Assembly: GCA_964650705.1 (NCBI GenBank)
Contig: CAZYUJ010000002.1
Location: 62,001 to 126,000, forward strand
Source of the DNA: Faeciplasma sp964650705
GTDB taxonomy: Bacteria; Bacillota; Clostridia; Oscillospirales; Ruminococcaceae
Length of the DNA: 64,000 nt
Direction: 5' to 3'
The translations under genes were made by a program, and so were the position numbers. Below, in pieces: positions 7,338 to 17,170 of the stretch (position 1 is the stretch's first letter; each line of letters opens with the position of its first letter). Under the pieces are notes generated by a model, which was given only the letters and a program-made list of their open reading frames with translations, searched no databases and was not told where the DNA came from.

Positions 7338-9146
7338 ATGCATTATAAGTTGCTTTCTTCGCTTGATCTTCCAAGTGATATCAAGCTGTTAAGCGGTAAT
7401 GAAAAGGAATCGCTCTGCTCTGAGATCCGATCAAAGATAATTGAAACCGTTTCAAAAAACGGCGGTCATTTATCATCGAATTTGGGCACAGTTGAATTAA
7501 CGCTTGCTTTGCACAGTGTGTTTGATTCACCGAAAGATAAGATTGTCTTTGACGTAGGTCATCAATCATATGCTCACAAGCTTCTTACAGGAAGATATGA
7601 CAGATTCGATACTCTCAGACAAAAGGGCGGTATATCCGGCTTTACTCGTCCTTCCGAATCCGAGCACGATCCTGCGGTCAGCGGGCACAGTTCCAACTCC
7701 ATATCAGTTGCTTTGGGTCTTGCGGAAGCGATGAAGCTTAATGGTGACGATCACTACGCAATCGCTGTTATCGGTGACGGCGCCCTTACCGGGGGACTTG
7801 CATATGAAGGCTTAAATAACGCCGGAAGAAGCGAAGCTAATATAATAGTCGTATTAAACTATAACGAAATGTCTATTTCTAAAAACGTCGGCGGCATCGC
7901 AAGATATCTTTCGGAACTGAGAACCACTGATTCATACAGAAAAACAAAGAGCACGACAAAGCGGATAATCGAACGCATCCCGCTCGTTGGAAAGCTCATA
8001 AAGAATACAATAAGCGCCTCTAAAGACAGCTTGAAGGAGAAGCTGTTGCATTGCACTATTTTTGAGGATCTCGGATTTGAATTTATCGGCCCTGTCGATG
8101 GTCACAACATCGAAAAGCTTGAATCTGCATTTTCTGCTGCTAAAAAGATTAAAGGACCCGTACTTATTCAAGTCAATACAACAAAAGGATATGGATATAC
8201 TCCTGCACAGGAAATGCCCGGGGAATATCACGGAGTTTCTTCATTCAATATCGAAACCGGCGAAAAACCGATCAAGGGCGAAACCTATGCAGATCATTTC
8301 GGAAAAACTCTTGCATCCATCGCAAAAAATGATAACCGAGTTTGTGCTATAACAGCGGCAATGAAATACGGAAGCGGTCTTAATCACTTCGACGGCGATT
8401 TGAGATCACGTTTATTTGATGTCGGCATTGCCGAAGAACATGCAATCTGCTTTGCAGCAGGCATGGCAAAAGAGGGTATGATACCTGTCTTTTCCGTATA
8501 TTCATCATTCTTGCAGCGATGCTATGATGAACTAATTCACGATGTTGCAATTGCAAATCTCCACATCGTTGTCGCTATCGGGAACTCAGGAATTGTCGGT
8601 GAAGACGGAGAAACGCATCAGGGGCTTTTTGATGTACCGTTTTTGAACACTATCCCTAACGCTACCGTTTACTCACCATCGTCTTTCAAAGAACTTGAAT
8701 TTTGCCTTCAAAAGGCGATATATGATGACACGGGACTTGTGTGCATACGTTTCCCTAAGGGCGAAGATAACGGCGATATATGCAATACGGAAAGAGATTA
8801 TTTCCATATAAGCAGCGGAAGCGACACGCTCTTGATAACCTATGGACGTGAGATATCAGAGGTCAAACGTGCTGCTGATGTTCTCGGAGCCGATTATATT
8901 AAGCTTTTGAAGATAAAACCGATTTGCGAAGATGTTATTAATGTGATCAAAGAATATAAGCGTGTCTATGTGTTTGAGGAATCTGTTACCAGCGGTTCAA
9001 TTGGAGAAAAACTCAAGTCTTTCAGAAGCGATATAAAGATTTTCGGTATTGATGGGTTTGTTCCGTCAATGAAAACCTGTGAAGCTAAGGAGCTTTACAG
9101 GCTGAGCGAAGCTGAAATTTTAAAAGAAGTTAGGAAAAACCTATGA
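7338..9146 (+). CDS. dxs: 1-deoxy-D-xylulose-5-phosphate synthase
   Basis: 602 residues, near the usual 620. The thiamine diphosphate site is GDGALTGGLAYEGLNNAG; other family blocks are GHQSYAHKLLTGR, SGFTRPSESEHD, the transketolase-type pyrimidine domain with AEEHAICFAAGMA, and THQGLFDV. It joins pyruvate and glyceraldehyde-3-phosphate, the first step of the non-mevalonate isoprenoid pathway. It overlaps tlyA by 4 bp (ATGA). Confidence 0.97.
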   Translation: MHYKLLSSLDLPSDIKLLSGNEKESLCSEIRSKIIETVSKNGGHLSSNLGTVELTLALHSVFDSPKDKIVFDVGHQSYAHKLLTGRYDRFDTLRQKGGISGFTRPSESEHDPAVSGHSSNSISVALGLAEAMKLNGDDHYAIAVIGDGALTGGLAYEGLNNAGRSEANIIVVLNYNEMSISKNVGGIARYLSELRTTDSYRKTKSTTKRIIERIPLVGKLIKNTISASKDSLKEKLLHCTIFEDLGFEFIGPVDGHNIEKLESAFSAAKKIKGPVLIQVNTTKGYGYTPAQEMPGEYHGVSSFNIETGEKPIKGETYADHFGKTLASIAKNDNRVCAITAAMKYGSGLNHFDGDLRSRLFDVGIAEEHAICFAAGMAKEGMIPVFSVYSSFLQRCYDELIHDVAIANLHIVVAIGNSGIVGEDGETHQGLFDVPFLNTIPNATVYSPSSFKELEFCLQKAIYDDTGLVCIRFPKGEDNGDICNTERDYFHISSGSDTLLITYGREISEVKRAADVLGADYIKLLKIKPICEDVINVIKEYKRVYVFEESVTSGSIGEKLKSFRSDIKIFGIDGFVPSMKTCEAKELYRLSEAEILKEVRKNL

Positions 9147-9937
9147 GTTCAATTCGAATTGATGCGGAATTAGTAAAGAGAGGTTTTGCAACCAGCCGTG
9201 AGCGCGCAAAAGAATACATACACAAAGGGTATGTGTTTGTGAACGGGAATATTGTGAACAAGCCTTCTGTGATCGTTTCGGATAATGACGAGATCAATTT
9301 AGTCGGTGACAAGTTAAAATATGTCGGTCGAGGCGGACTCAAAATGGAAGCGGCTATTAATGAATTTTCGCTTGATCTTTCTGACAAAATTTGTGTCGAT
9401 CTTGGGGCTTCGACAGGTGGATTCACCGATTGCATGCTTCAAAACGGCGCAAAAAAGGTCTATGCTATCGACGTTGGACACGGTCAGCTTGCAAAAAAGC
9501 TCATTGAAGACCCTCGTGTTATAAACATAGAGGGGATGAACGTTAAGGATATAAGCATCGGCATGATTTCTGATTATGTCGATCTTGTTACTGCCGATCT
9601 CTCGTTTATCTCTTGTAAATACGCTATCAATGCCGCTAAGACGCTTCTTTCAGAGAACGGTATTGCAGTAATACTCATTAAACCTCAATTTGAAGCGGGA
9701 AGGTCAAACATCTCAAAAGGCGGCATAGTTAAAGATAAGAATGTCCACATATCTGTTCTTAAAGACATTTGCACATATGCAGATTCCTGCGGCTTTCATA
9801 TCAAAAAGCTGATTCCGTCGCCGATAAAAGGCGGAGATGGGAACATTGAGTACCTTGCTCATCTTGTAAAGCAAAATAGCTTAACACCGAATTTGATCGA
9901 TTTCAGATCTGTTGTGGATAACGCCTATTCAAAATAA
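9143..9937 (+). CDS. tlyA: TlyA-family rRNA 2'-O-methyltransferase (YqxC-like)
   Basis: 264 residues. An N-terminal S4 RNA-binding domain (RIDAELVKRGFATSRERAKEYI...GYVFVNG) is followed by an FtsJ-type Rossmann methyltransferase: SAM loop VDLGASTGGFTDCMLQNGA, TADLSFIS and LIKPQFEAG. The K-D-K-E catalytic set of the fold appears to be present. Mycobacterial TlyA methylates C1409 of 16S and C1920 of 23S rRNA; which sites are used here cannot be read. The position between dxs and nadK/argR is conserved in Clostridia. Confidence 0.92.
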   Translation: MSSIRIDAELVKRGFATSRERAKEYIHKGYVFVNGNIVNKPSVIVSDNDEINLVGDKLKYVGRGGLKMEAAINEFSLDLSDKICVDLGASTGGFTDCMLQNGAKKVYAIDVGHGQLAKKLIEDPRVINIEGMNVKDISIGMISDYVDLVTADLSFISCKYAINAAKTLLSENGIAVILIKPQFEAGRSNISKGGIVKDKNVHISVLKDICTYADSCGFHIKKLIPSPIKGGDGNIEYLAHLVKQNSLTPNLIDFRSVVDNAYSK

Positions 9938-9954
9938 CATCGGAGGTGATGGAT

Positions 9955-10818
9955 ATGACAGTATTTGTTTATCCTAATCTTGAAAAAAAGAATGCTCTTG
10001 AATGTACTATCGAAGCTTGTGAAGTACTGCATAATAATGATGCTCGAATATTGATGAATGATGGATATTCCGAGTTAATAAATCTTGAATATGTTGAGCA
10101 TATATCCGAAAGCGAGAGTTTGGACAACTGTGATGTTATTGTTTGCGTCGGCGGAGACGGAACGATTTTGCGTGCTGCTTCTTTAGCGGTGAAGTTTGAC
10201 TGTGCAGTATTGGGTATCAACTGCGGAAGACTTGGATTTATGTCCTCTTTAGAAAGAGCTGATATCGCAAAGCTCGCTGATCTTTGTCACGGTAAATATG
10301 CAATTGAGTCTCGCATGATGCTTGACGTTGTTTTTGCTCGGTCAGACGGAACTCACATAACATGCCAAGCATTAAACGATGCTGTTGTTTCACACGGCGT
10401 TGCAAGCAGAATACAGGATTTTACCGTTATCGCTGACGGCGTCACAATTTCATCACTTCGTGCAGACGGGTTAATTTTCTCTACTCCGACAGGTTCTTCT
10501 GCATATTCGCTTTCAGCGGGAGGGCCAATAATAGAGCCGAGTATCGACTGCATCGAATTCACACAGATATGTCCTCATTCGTTATTCTCAAGGACGATGT
10601 TAATTTCTCCCGAAAGGGTAATTGAGGTCAAATATAATGCCGACGAAGGCTCGAAAATCGCTGTCAGCGTTGATGGAAGAAAACCTATCATGCTCAATCC
10701 GCTTGACAGGCTGTTTGTAAAAAGATCGGAATATAAAGTTAACTTTGTAGATATGAATGCGAATAATTACTTCAATTCAATCGGCAAAAAGCTTATGCAG
10801 CCTACAAAGGAATCATAA
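9955..10818 (+). CDS. nadK: NAD kinase
   Basis: 287 residues. The nucleotide-binding GGDGTILRAA motif, NCGRLGFMSSL, the NE/D-type NDAVVSHG block and TPTGSSAYSLSAGGPI are all typical. It phosphorylates NAD to NADP. I prefer ATG 9955 over GTG 9946 and ATG 9949 because the Shine-Dalgarno GGAGGTGAT lies at 9942-9950, overlapping the earlier two. nadK between tlyA and argR is a clostridial arrangement not found in B. subtilis. Confidence 0.95.
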   Translation: MTVFVYPNLEKKNALECTIEACEVLHNNDARILMNDGYSELINLEYVEHISESESLDNCDVIVCVGGDGTILRAASLAVKFDCAVLGINCGRLGFMSSLERADIAKLADLCHGKYAIESRMMLDVVFARSDGTHITCQALNDAVVSHGVASRIQDFTVIADGVTISSLRADGLIFSTPTGSSAYSLSAGGPIIEPSIDCIEFTQICPHSLFSRTMLISPERVIEVKYNADEGSKIAVSVDGRKPIMLNPLDRLFVKRSEYKVNFVDMNANNYFNSIGKKLMQPTKES

Positions 10819-10833
10819 GCCAAAGGAGATAAT

Positions 10834-11283
10834 ATGAGAAACGAAAGAAAAAATGCAATACTTGAAATAGTCAGCAAATATGAGGTCGACACACAAGAGA
10901 CCTTGCAGGCGCTCTTGCTCGAACGCGGATTCAATGTAACACAAGCTACAGTATCAAGAGATATTAAACAGCTTTCACTTGTCAAGACAATGAGTGAAAA
11001 CGGAAACTATAAATATTCATTGCCCATTAAGCCATATGAAAAGAGCTCACGCTCTGCGCTTTCAGTTTTCTTCTCTGAGGCTGTTTCATCCGTGGACAGA
11101 GGAATGAACACCGTAGTAATTAAATGCCATACGGGTATGGCGAGCGCCGTTTGCTCAAAGCTTGATGCCGCGGGATATGGTAATATAGTCGGCACACTTG
11201 CGGGCGATGACACAATTTTTGTTTTAATGAGAACCGAAAACGATGCTATTTTGATGGTAGAGGAGCTTACAAAGCTTTTCTAA
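10834..11283 (+). CDS. argR: Arginine repressor ArgR/AhrC
   Basis: 149 residues, standard length. An N-terminal winged helix-turn-helix (RKNAILEIVSKYEVDTQETLQALLLERGFNVTQATVSRDIKQLSLVK) is followed by a C-terminal hexamerisation and arginine-binding domain with VIKCHTGMASAVCSKLDAA and GTLAGDDTIFVL. It represses arginine synthesis genes when arginine is bound. Strong Shine-Dalgarno AAAGGAG. No arg genes lie in the window; the location beside recN is conserved in Firmicutes. Confidence 0.95.
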   Translation: MRNERKNAILEIVSKYEVDTQETLQALLLERGFNVTQATVSRDIKQLSLVKTMSENGNYKYSLPIKPYEKSSRSALSVFFSEAVSSVDRGMNTVVIKCHTGMASAVCSKLDAAGYGNIVGTLAGDDTIFVLMRTENDAILMVEELTKLF

Positions 11284-11310
11284 GAGGACGGTACAAAGGA
11301 GTTAGATTCA

Positions 11311-12975
11311 ATGCTAAGAGAACTTCATATTGAAAATCTTGCGGTGATTGAAAAAGCTACTATTTCACTTGGTGACAAGCTGAATGTTTTCACCGGCGAA
11401 ACAGGCGCAGGCAAGTCGATATTGATCGGCGGGATCAATGCGATTCTCGGTCAGCGTGTTTCAAAGGATATCGTAAGAACAGGCACACAAAAAGCATACG
11501 TCAGCGCTGTATTTTCTGATCTTACGAAGACAGTATCTGACAAATTGTGTGAGATGGGGTTCGATGATGCTGACGAGCTTATCATTTCCAGGGAAATATC
11601 TGTTGACGGCAAAAATACTGCAAGAATCAACTCCCGACCTGTGAGCGTTTCATCAGTTAAAGAACTCGGTGAGCTTCTTGTCAATATTCACGGTCAGCAT
11701 GATAATCAAGTACTTCTAAACCCTGATAAGCATCTTGGTGTTTTAGATGATTTCGCCGAATCTTATGAGCTTTTGTCTGACTATCAGCACGATTTCAAGG
11801 AGCTTCAGGATGTTGCTCGCGAAATGAAGCGTGTGAGCATTGATGAGCAGCAAAAAGCTCAGCGAATTGCATATTTAGAATCGATAGTCAATGATATCCG
11901 AAGCTTGGATATCGAAAAAGATGAAGACATTTCTGTCGAAGAAAGATTCAAGCTTGCAGACAATGCCGTTGCTCTATCTGATGCTATTAAGGTCGCTGTT
12001 AGCTGTTTGTCGGGTGATGACAGCAGCTCGGGAGCGGGGGACATGATCGCTCGGGCGTACACAGATCTAAGCATCAATGACGATATTTTGCCTGCTTTAA
12101 AACCGATCAATGAAAGGCTTTCAAATCTCGGCATCGAGCTTGGGGATATCTCAAACGAGCTTACTAAGCTTTTGTCTGCTCTTGATATTGATGAACAGGA
12201 ATATTCAAGACTCTCGGAAAGAAAAGCTGTGCTTACGCGAATTAAAAAGCGCTTTGGCCCGACGCTTGATGATGTTTTGAAGGTATATGAAGATTCGCTT
12301 GAGGAGCTTAATCAGCTTTCGAGCTCACAGGAATATTTAGAAGAGCTTTCAAAGAAACGAAGCGAACTGCTTTTACAGGTTACCAAAAAAGCGCAAAGAC
12401 TATCTGAATACAGAAAAAATGCTGCCGAACGATTTGAACAATCAGTTATCAAAGAGCTGGCCTTCCTGAACATGCCTGACGTCAGGATCGAAGTGTCGAT
12501 AGCTTCGGGCAAGCTTACATCTACAGGTATGGACAACGTTGAATTCTTGATTTCCGCAAATCTCGGTGAGACACCGAAGCCGCTTGCGAAAATTGCATCG
12601 GGCGGCGAGCTTTCAAGAATTATGCTCGCTTTAAAGACTGTTCTTGCGGACAGAGATGATATTCCGACTCTCATATTTGATGAGATCGACACCGGCGTAA
12701 GCGGTCGTGCAGCGCAGAAGATCGGAATCAAGCTGCGTGAAATTTCACGCAAACGCCAGGTCATATGTGTAACTCACTTAGCTCAGATCGCTATTGTCGG
12801 CGATGATCACATACTTATTGAAAAGAATAACATTAACGGAAGAACCGTTACGGATATCAAAACGCTTGAATTTGGCGATCGCAAGCTTGAGATCGCACGT
12901 ATCCTTGGCGGTGACAACATTACCGATACTGTTTTGAAGGACGCAGAAGAACAGCTTCTATCGGTTAAAGACTGA
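11311..12975 (+). CDS. recN: DNA repair protein RecN
   Basis: 554 residues, full length. SMC-like architecture: Walker A GETGAGKSILIGG near residue 30, a Q-loop region with NIHGQHDNQ, two coiled-coil arms in the middle, ABC signature KIASGGELSRIMLALK, Walker B TLIFDEIDTGVSG and a switch histidine in VICVTHLAQIA. RecN tethers broken DNA ends during recombination repair. In Bacillus and most Clostridia the next genes are spoIVB and spo0A; here a DJ-1 gene follows instead. Confidence 0.97.
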   Translation: MLRELHIENLAVIEKATISLGDKLNVFTGETGAGKSILIGGINAILGQRVSKDIVRTGTQKAYVSAVFSDLTKTVSDKLCEMGFDDADELIISREISVDGKNTARINSRPVSVSSVKELGELLVNIHGQHDNQVLLNPDKHLGVLDDFAESYELLSDYQHDFKELQDVAREMKRVSIDEQQKAQRIAYLESIVNDIRSLDIEKDEDISVEERFKLADNAVALSDAIKVAVSCLSGDDSSSGAGDMIARAYTDLSINDDILPALKPINERLSNLGIELGDISNELTKLLSALDIDEQEYSRLSERKAVLTRIKKRFGPTLDDVLKVYEDSLEELNQLSSSQEYLEELSKKRSELLLQVTKKAQRLSEYRKNAAERFEQSVIKELAFLNMPDVRIEVSIASGKLTSTGMDNVEFLISANLGETPKPLAKIASGGELSRIMLALKTVLADRDDIPTLIFDEIDTGVSGRAAQKIGIKLREISRKRQVICVTHLAQIAIVGDDHILIEKNNINGRTVTDIKTLEFGDRKLEIARILGGDNITDTVLKDAEEQLLSVKD

Positions 12976-12989
12976 TTTGGAGGTAATAC

Positions 12990-13532
12990 ATGGTTGTTTG
13001 TTTTTTGGCTAACGGCTTTGAAGAGATCGAAGCATTAACACCGGTCGACTGCTTGCGTAGATGCGGAATAGATGTTTTGACGGTCGGCGTAGACTCTTCG
13101 GTTATAAACGGCGCACATCACATTCCTGTTGTATGTGATACCGATACCGATTCATATGAGATTCCAAATGATCTTGAGATGCTCATTCTTCCCGGAGGAA
13201 TGCCCGGAACTCTTAATCTTGAAAAATCAGATGTTGTTCAAGCAACAATTGATCATTGTATAAATAAAAACATTCCTATAGCTGCGATCTGTGCGGCTCC
13301 ATCTATTCTCGGACATAAGGGGATTTTAAGAGGCAAAAATGCGACTTGCTACCCGGGGTTTGAAAAAGATCTGTTGGAAGCCAATATCTTGGACGAAAAT
13401 ACAGTTGTTGACGGTAACATTATAACAGCTTGCGGAATGGGCGCAGCCATTGATTTCTCGCTTGCACTCATAGAGAAGCTTATATCAAAAGAAAGAGCGA
13501 GCGAGCTTTTGAAATCAATTAAAAGAAAATAA
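12990..13532 (+). CDS. DJ-1/PfpI family protein (YajL/ThiJ-like)
   Basis: 180 residues, one DJ-1 domain. The nucleophile elbow AAICAAPSIL holds the reactive cysteine, an N-terminal conserved glutamate lies in GFEEIEALTPVD, and LPGGMPG and the CYPGFE segment resemble the DJ-1/YajL subgroup. Relatives act as redox-sensing chaperones or are proposed glyoxalases/deglycases; the true substrate is disputed, so I give no specific function. Shine-Dalgarno TTGGAGG. It is probably co-transcribed with recN. Confidence 0.85.
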   Translation: MVVCFLANGFEEIEALTPVDCLRRCGIDVLTVGVDSSVINGAHHIPVVCDTDTDSYEIPNDLEMLILPGGMPGTLNLEKSDVVQATIDHCINKNIPIAAICAAPSILGHKGILRGKNATCYPGFEKDLLEANILDENTVVDGNIITACGMGAAIDFSLALIEKLISKERASELLKSIKRK

Positions 13533-13557
13533 TCATTTTGAAAGGATGTGCAACAAT

Positions 13558-14967
13558 ATGACCTCAAAAAAGAATAGCGATAACTTTGATGAGATCCTTT
13601 CATCCATTTTAAATTCTTCTTCCGAAAAGAATAAGAAGGAAAATCGCGAAGGCGTGATTGCCGATATTCCGAGCTATAAGGATGAGCTTGAGAAGTATTC
13701 CTACGGCAATGAAAGTGAATCAGGTTCAGATATCACTGACGTTAACGTTGCTGAATCTGATGACGAAAGTATTGAAGATTTTGCTGAGAAAACTATCAGC
13801 ATGTCCGGAAATACAAGCGTTTATAATTTCAGGAAGGAGACAAGCGTACCCGTCAGCAAAGACGAATACGTTGAGGAGAAGCGAGTCAAACCTAAAAAGA
13901 AAAAGCGCAGAAAGTATAATTATACAGCATACGGCGGTGTTGTCTTGGCAACATTGGTGCTTTGCTGTGCGCTTATAATTGCGTTGTTTGGCATCGTAGT
14001 CGGACGTGATGTATTGGGCATTGATACAGGCGAATATGAATCATTCACCATTTACATCCCACAAGGCTCCACAACGTCTGATATTGCGGACATTCTTTAT
14101 GAAGAGGGCGTCATCTACTATACCGATGTTTTCGAGGTCTTGGCAAAGCTAAAGAGTGCTGACGGTCTGATGTATCCGGGTGATCTTGAGGTCGTCTTGA
14201 ATATGAGCTATTTTGATATTATTGATAGCCTTATGATCATGCGTGAGGCTAAGGATACCGTTACGGTAACATTCCCGGAGGGCATAACGATTTATGCTGC
14301 AGCTCAAAAGCTTGAACAAGCCGGCATTTGCGACGCTGATGATTTCATATTTGAATTCAACTCGAGTGCTTTTGGATATGAATTCGAAAAATACGTCAGC
14401 TCCGCAAGTATGAAATTCTATAAATATGAAGGATTCCTGTTCCCTGATACATATGAATTCTATACCGATGACTCAACCTATAACATTGTAAGAAAGATTA
14501 AGCAACGAACAAATGAGATGCTTACTCCTGAGATTATTGCAAGATGTAATGAGCTTGGCTATACTCTTGATGAAATGATCACTTTGGCTTCTTTAGTCCA
14601 GCTTGAATCATGGAACTTTGAGGATATGTCGAATATAGCATCTGTTTTCCACAACAGACTTAATAACCCCGAAATATATCCAAAGCTCCAGTCAGATACA
14701 ACATATTCGTATATCAACGATGTTATAAAGGTGAATTCATCGATAGAATCTGAGGAAATGTATAATGCTTATGATACATATACCTGTAACGGATTGCCTA
14801 TCGGAGCAATATGCAACCCGGGCATGGATGCTATAAACGCTGTATTGTATCCTGCAGACACGGAATATTATTACTTCTGCGCTGATATTTCGACAGGTGA
14901 GACTTTCTTTGCAACAACATATGAAGAACATCTTGAAAACCTGGAACGGGCAGGAATTGAAGTTTAA
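13558..14967 (+). CDS. mltG: Endolytic transglycosylase MltG (YceG-like)
   Basis: 469 residues from ATG 13558 (ATG 13546 lies inside the Shine-Dalgarno AAAGGA). A long acidic and Ser-rich cytoplasmic N-terminus of about 110 residues ends in a basic stretch (KPKKKKRRKYN), followed by one transmembrane helix and a LysM-like plus YceG domain. Catalytic glutamate is in LASLVQLESWNFEDMSNIASVFHNRL; KLQSDTTYSY and the GLPIGAICNPG block complete the family. It cuts nascent glycan strands and sets their length. The extended N-terminus is unlike the short one of E. coli MltG. A U32 gene follows, as in many Firmicutes. Confidence 0.93.
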   Translation: MTSKKNSDNFDEILSSILNSSSEKNKKENREGVIADIPSYKDELEKYSYGNESESGSDITDVNVAESDDESIEDFAEKTISMSGNTSVYNFRKETSVPVSKDEYVEEKRVKPKKKKRRKYNYTAYGGVVLATLVLCCALIIALFGIVVGRDVLGIDTGEYESFTIYIPQGSTTSDIADILYEEGVIYYTDVFEVLAKLKSADGLMYPGDLEVVLNMSYFDIIDSLMIMREAKDTVTVTFPEGITIYAAAQKLEQAGICDADDFIFEFNSSAFGYEFEKYVSSASMKFYKYEGFLFPDTYEFYTDDSTYNIVRKIKQRTNEMLTPEIIARCNELGYTLDEMITLASLVQLESWNFEDMSNIASVFHNRLNNPEIYPKLQSDTTYSYINDVIKVNSSIESEEMYNAYDTYTCNGLPIGAICNPGMDAINAVLYPADTEYYYFCADISTGETFFATTYEEHLENLERAGIEV

Positions 14968-14982
14968 AACGGAGGAAGTATT

Positions 14983-16209
14983 TTGATTGATCTAAACAGA
15001 CTTGAGGTTTTGGCTCCTGCCGGCGATACGGAACGCTTTGAGGCTGCGCTGATGTACGGTGCAGACGCTATATATCTTGGCGGGCAGAGCTTCGGCATGC
15101 GCTCTTCTCCGGCTAATTTTTCTTTTGACGAGTTGTCGCTTGCATGCAAAAAAGCTCACGACAAGGGTGTTAAAGTATACTTAACTTGCAATACACTTCC
15201 CAAAAATTCTGAGATCGCAGGATTTGAAGGCTTTATAAAAGAAGCAGAAGCCGCAGGAGTCGATGCCGTTATCGCAAGCGATATAGGTGTATTCTCGCTT
15301 ATAAAGAAATTCACTCCCGATATGGAGATACACGTTTCAACACAAGCCGGAATCGTCAACTATGTTACTGCTAATGAATTTTATAATATGGGCGCTAAAC
15401 GTGTAGTTTTGGCGCGTGAGCTCCCATTGGACGAAATAGCGGAAATAAGAACAAAAACTCCGAAAGATTTAGATATCGAATGTTTTGTACACGGTGCAAT
15501 GTGCGTTTCCTTTTCCGGCAGATGTTTGCTTTCACAGTATCTTGTAAACCGTGATGCCAATCGCGGTGAATGTGCTCAGCCTTGCAGATGGAATTATTAT
15601 CTGATGGAGGAAAAGCGCCCGAATGAATTTTATCCTATTGGTGAGGATGAAAACGGCGCATACATTCTCAACGCCAAGGATCTTTGCATGATAGAGCACC
15701 TTGATAAGCTCGCACAAGCGGGTATAACCAGCTTTAAAATCGAGGGACGAGCTAAATCGGCTTACTATGTGTCTGTGGTAACAAACGCTTACAGAGCTGC
15801 TGTAGATGCCTTAAAATCGAATCCCGATGAATATATCCTTCCTCAGTGGGTCAAAGACGAAGTTTTCAAAGTTTCTCACAGAAAATACTGCACGGGCTTT
15901 TATTTCGGTCACCCAAAGGACTGTCAATACTATGAGACCAGCGGATATGTAAGAAACTATGACGTTGTCGCAATTGTTGATGATTGTTACGACGGAAGGC
16001 TTTGGTGTACACAGCGTAACCGCTTCTTCAAAGGCGATGAGCTTGAGGTTCTGAGCCCTGGAAAGGAACCCGTTATCATAAGAGCAGATGAGATCATAAA
16101 CGATTTGGGCGAAAGCGTTGAAGCCGCAAACAAGGCGACGATGAAGTTCTCACTTCCTTGCGAAGCTGCGTTTGTAAAAGGTTCAATTATAAGAAAGGCT
16201 AATGTGTAA
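14983..16209 (+). CDS. Peptidase U32 family protein (likely tRNA U34 hydroxylation, TrhP-like)
   Basis: 408 residues. The N-terminal LEVLAPAGDTERFEAALMYGADAIYLGG and the U32 signature FVHGAMCVSFSGRCLLSQYLV...NRGECAQPCRW are complete, with the cysteines that bind an Fe-S cluster in this family. U32 proteins such as TrhP and RlhA make 5-hydroxyuridine in tRNA or hydroxycytidine in rRNA from prephenate; protease activity is doubtful. The TTG start at 14983 is chosen for its Shine-Dalgarno GGAGG at 14971-14975. mltG lies upstream and manA 1 bp downstream. Confidence 0.9.
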   Translation: MIDLNRLEVLAPAGDTERFEAALMYGADAIYLGGQSFGMRSSPANFSFDELSLACKKAHDKGVKVYLTCNTLPKNSEIAGFEGFIKEAEAAGVDAVIASDIGVFSLIKKFTPDMEIHVSTQAGIVNYVTANEFYNMGAKRVVLARELPLDEIAEIRTKTPKDLDIECFVHGAMCVSFSGRCLLSQYLVNRDANRGECAQPCRWNYYLMEEKRPNEFYPIGEDENGAYILNAKDLCMIEHLDKLAQAGITSFKIEGRAKSAYYVSVVTNAYRAAVDALKSNPDEYILPQWVKDEVFKVSHRKYCTGFYFGHPKDCQYYETSGYVRNYDVVAIVDDCYDGRLWCTQRNRFFKGDELEVLSPGKEPVIIRADEIINDLGESVEAANKATMKFSLPCEAAFVKGSIIRKANV

Positions 16210-16210
16210 T

Positions 16211-17167
16211 ATGTATCCTCTTGTTTTGGGAGCACCGTTAAAAGATTATATTTGGGGCGGAAAAAGGCTAAAAAATGAGTACGGTTTTAGTGCTGAATTG
16301 GAAAAGGTCGCAGAAGCTTGGGTTCTTTCCTGCCATAAAGACAGTACCAATACCGTATTGAACGGCGAATATGCAGGAAGATCATTAACAGACGTGCTTG
16401 ATATTTGGGGAGAAAGAGCCCTTGGTAAGAATGCTTTGAAGTTCGAGTATTTTCCGATCCTTATAAAGCTAATTGACGCTTGTGACAAGCTTTCCGTTCA
16501 GGTTCACCCTGATGATGAATATGCATTAAGAGTTGAGGGCGAGTATGGCAAGACCGAGATGTGGTATGTTGTCGACTGTAACCCGGGCGCAAAGCTTTTA
16601 TACGGATTCAAGCACGAGATCAGCAAAGACGAGTTTGCTGAGCGAATTCGAAACAACACTCTCGACGAAGTTGTGAACTATGTTAACGTGAGCAAAGGCG
16701 ATGTGTTCTTTATCTCTGCGGGCACTTTACACGCGATAGGAGAAGGAATATTGATTGCAGAAGTTCAGCAAAACTCCAACACTACATACCGTGTTTCTGA
16801 TTATGGAAGGCTAGGAGCAGACGGAAAGCCCAGAGAGCTTCATGTTGAAAAGGCAAAAGACGTGACCCTCACGATCCCGCCCACTCATCCTTATGGAAAC
16901 ATCGGCAAGAGCAGGGGAGAGGGGACTGTTGTTATCCGTGAGCTTGCAAAGTGTGATAAATTCACTGCTGAGCACATTTCTCTTAACGGTGAGCTTGATA
17001 TAAAGAATAATGACAGCTTTGTTTCATTAGTCGTGTTAGACGGAAACGCAGCACTTAAATGGAATGATGAATCACTTGAACTTGTGAAAGGAACAAGTGT
17101 ATTCGTGCCGTCAGGGGTCTACGTTAAGCTTTGCGGTAAAGCTGATATTCTTTCAAGTAATGTATAA
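16211..17167 (+). CDS. manA: Mannose-6-phosphate isomerase, class I
   Basis: 318 residues, the short Firmicutes type. The cupin zinc site is represented by QVHPDDEYA, KTEMWYVVD and AGTLHAIGEG; the N-terminal LKDYIWGGKRL block is diagnostic. It interconverts fructose-6-phosphate and mannose-6-phosphate. ATG 16211 begins 1 bp after the U32 stop; an in-frame ATG at 16202 would overlap that gene. The gene ends just before a strong bidirectional terminator and is the last of the + strand run. Confidence 0.93.
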   Translation: MYPLVLGAPLKDYIWGGKRLKNEYGFSAELEKVAEAWVLSCHKDSTNTVLNGEYAGRSLTDVLDIWGERALGKNALKFEYFPILIKLIDACDKLSVQVHPDDEYALRVEGEYGKTEMWYVVDCNPGAKLLYGFKHEISKDEFAERIRNNTLDEVVNYVNVSKGDVFFISAGTLHAIGEGILIAEVQQNSNTTYRVSDYGRLGADGKPRELHVEKAKDVTLTIPPTHPYGNIGKSRGEGTVVIRELAKCDKFTAEHISLNGELDIKNNDSFVSLVVLDGNAALKWNDESLELVKGTSVFVPSGVYVKLCGKADILSSNV

Positions 17168-17170
17168 AAT

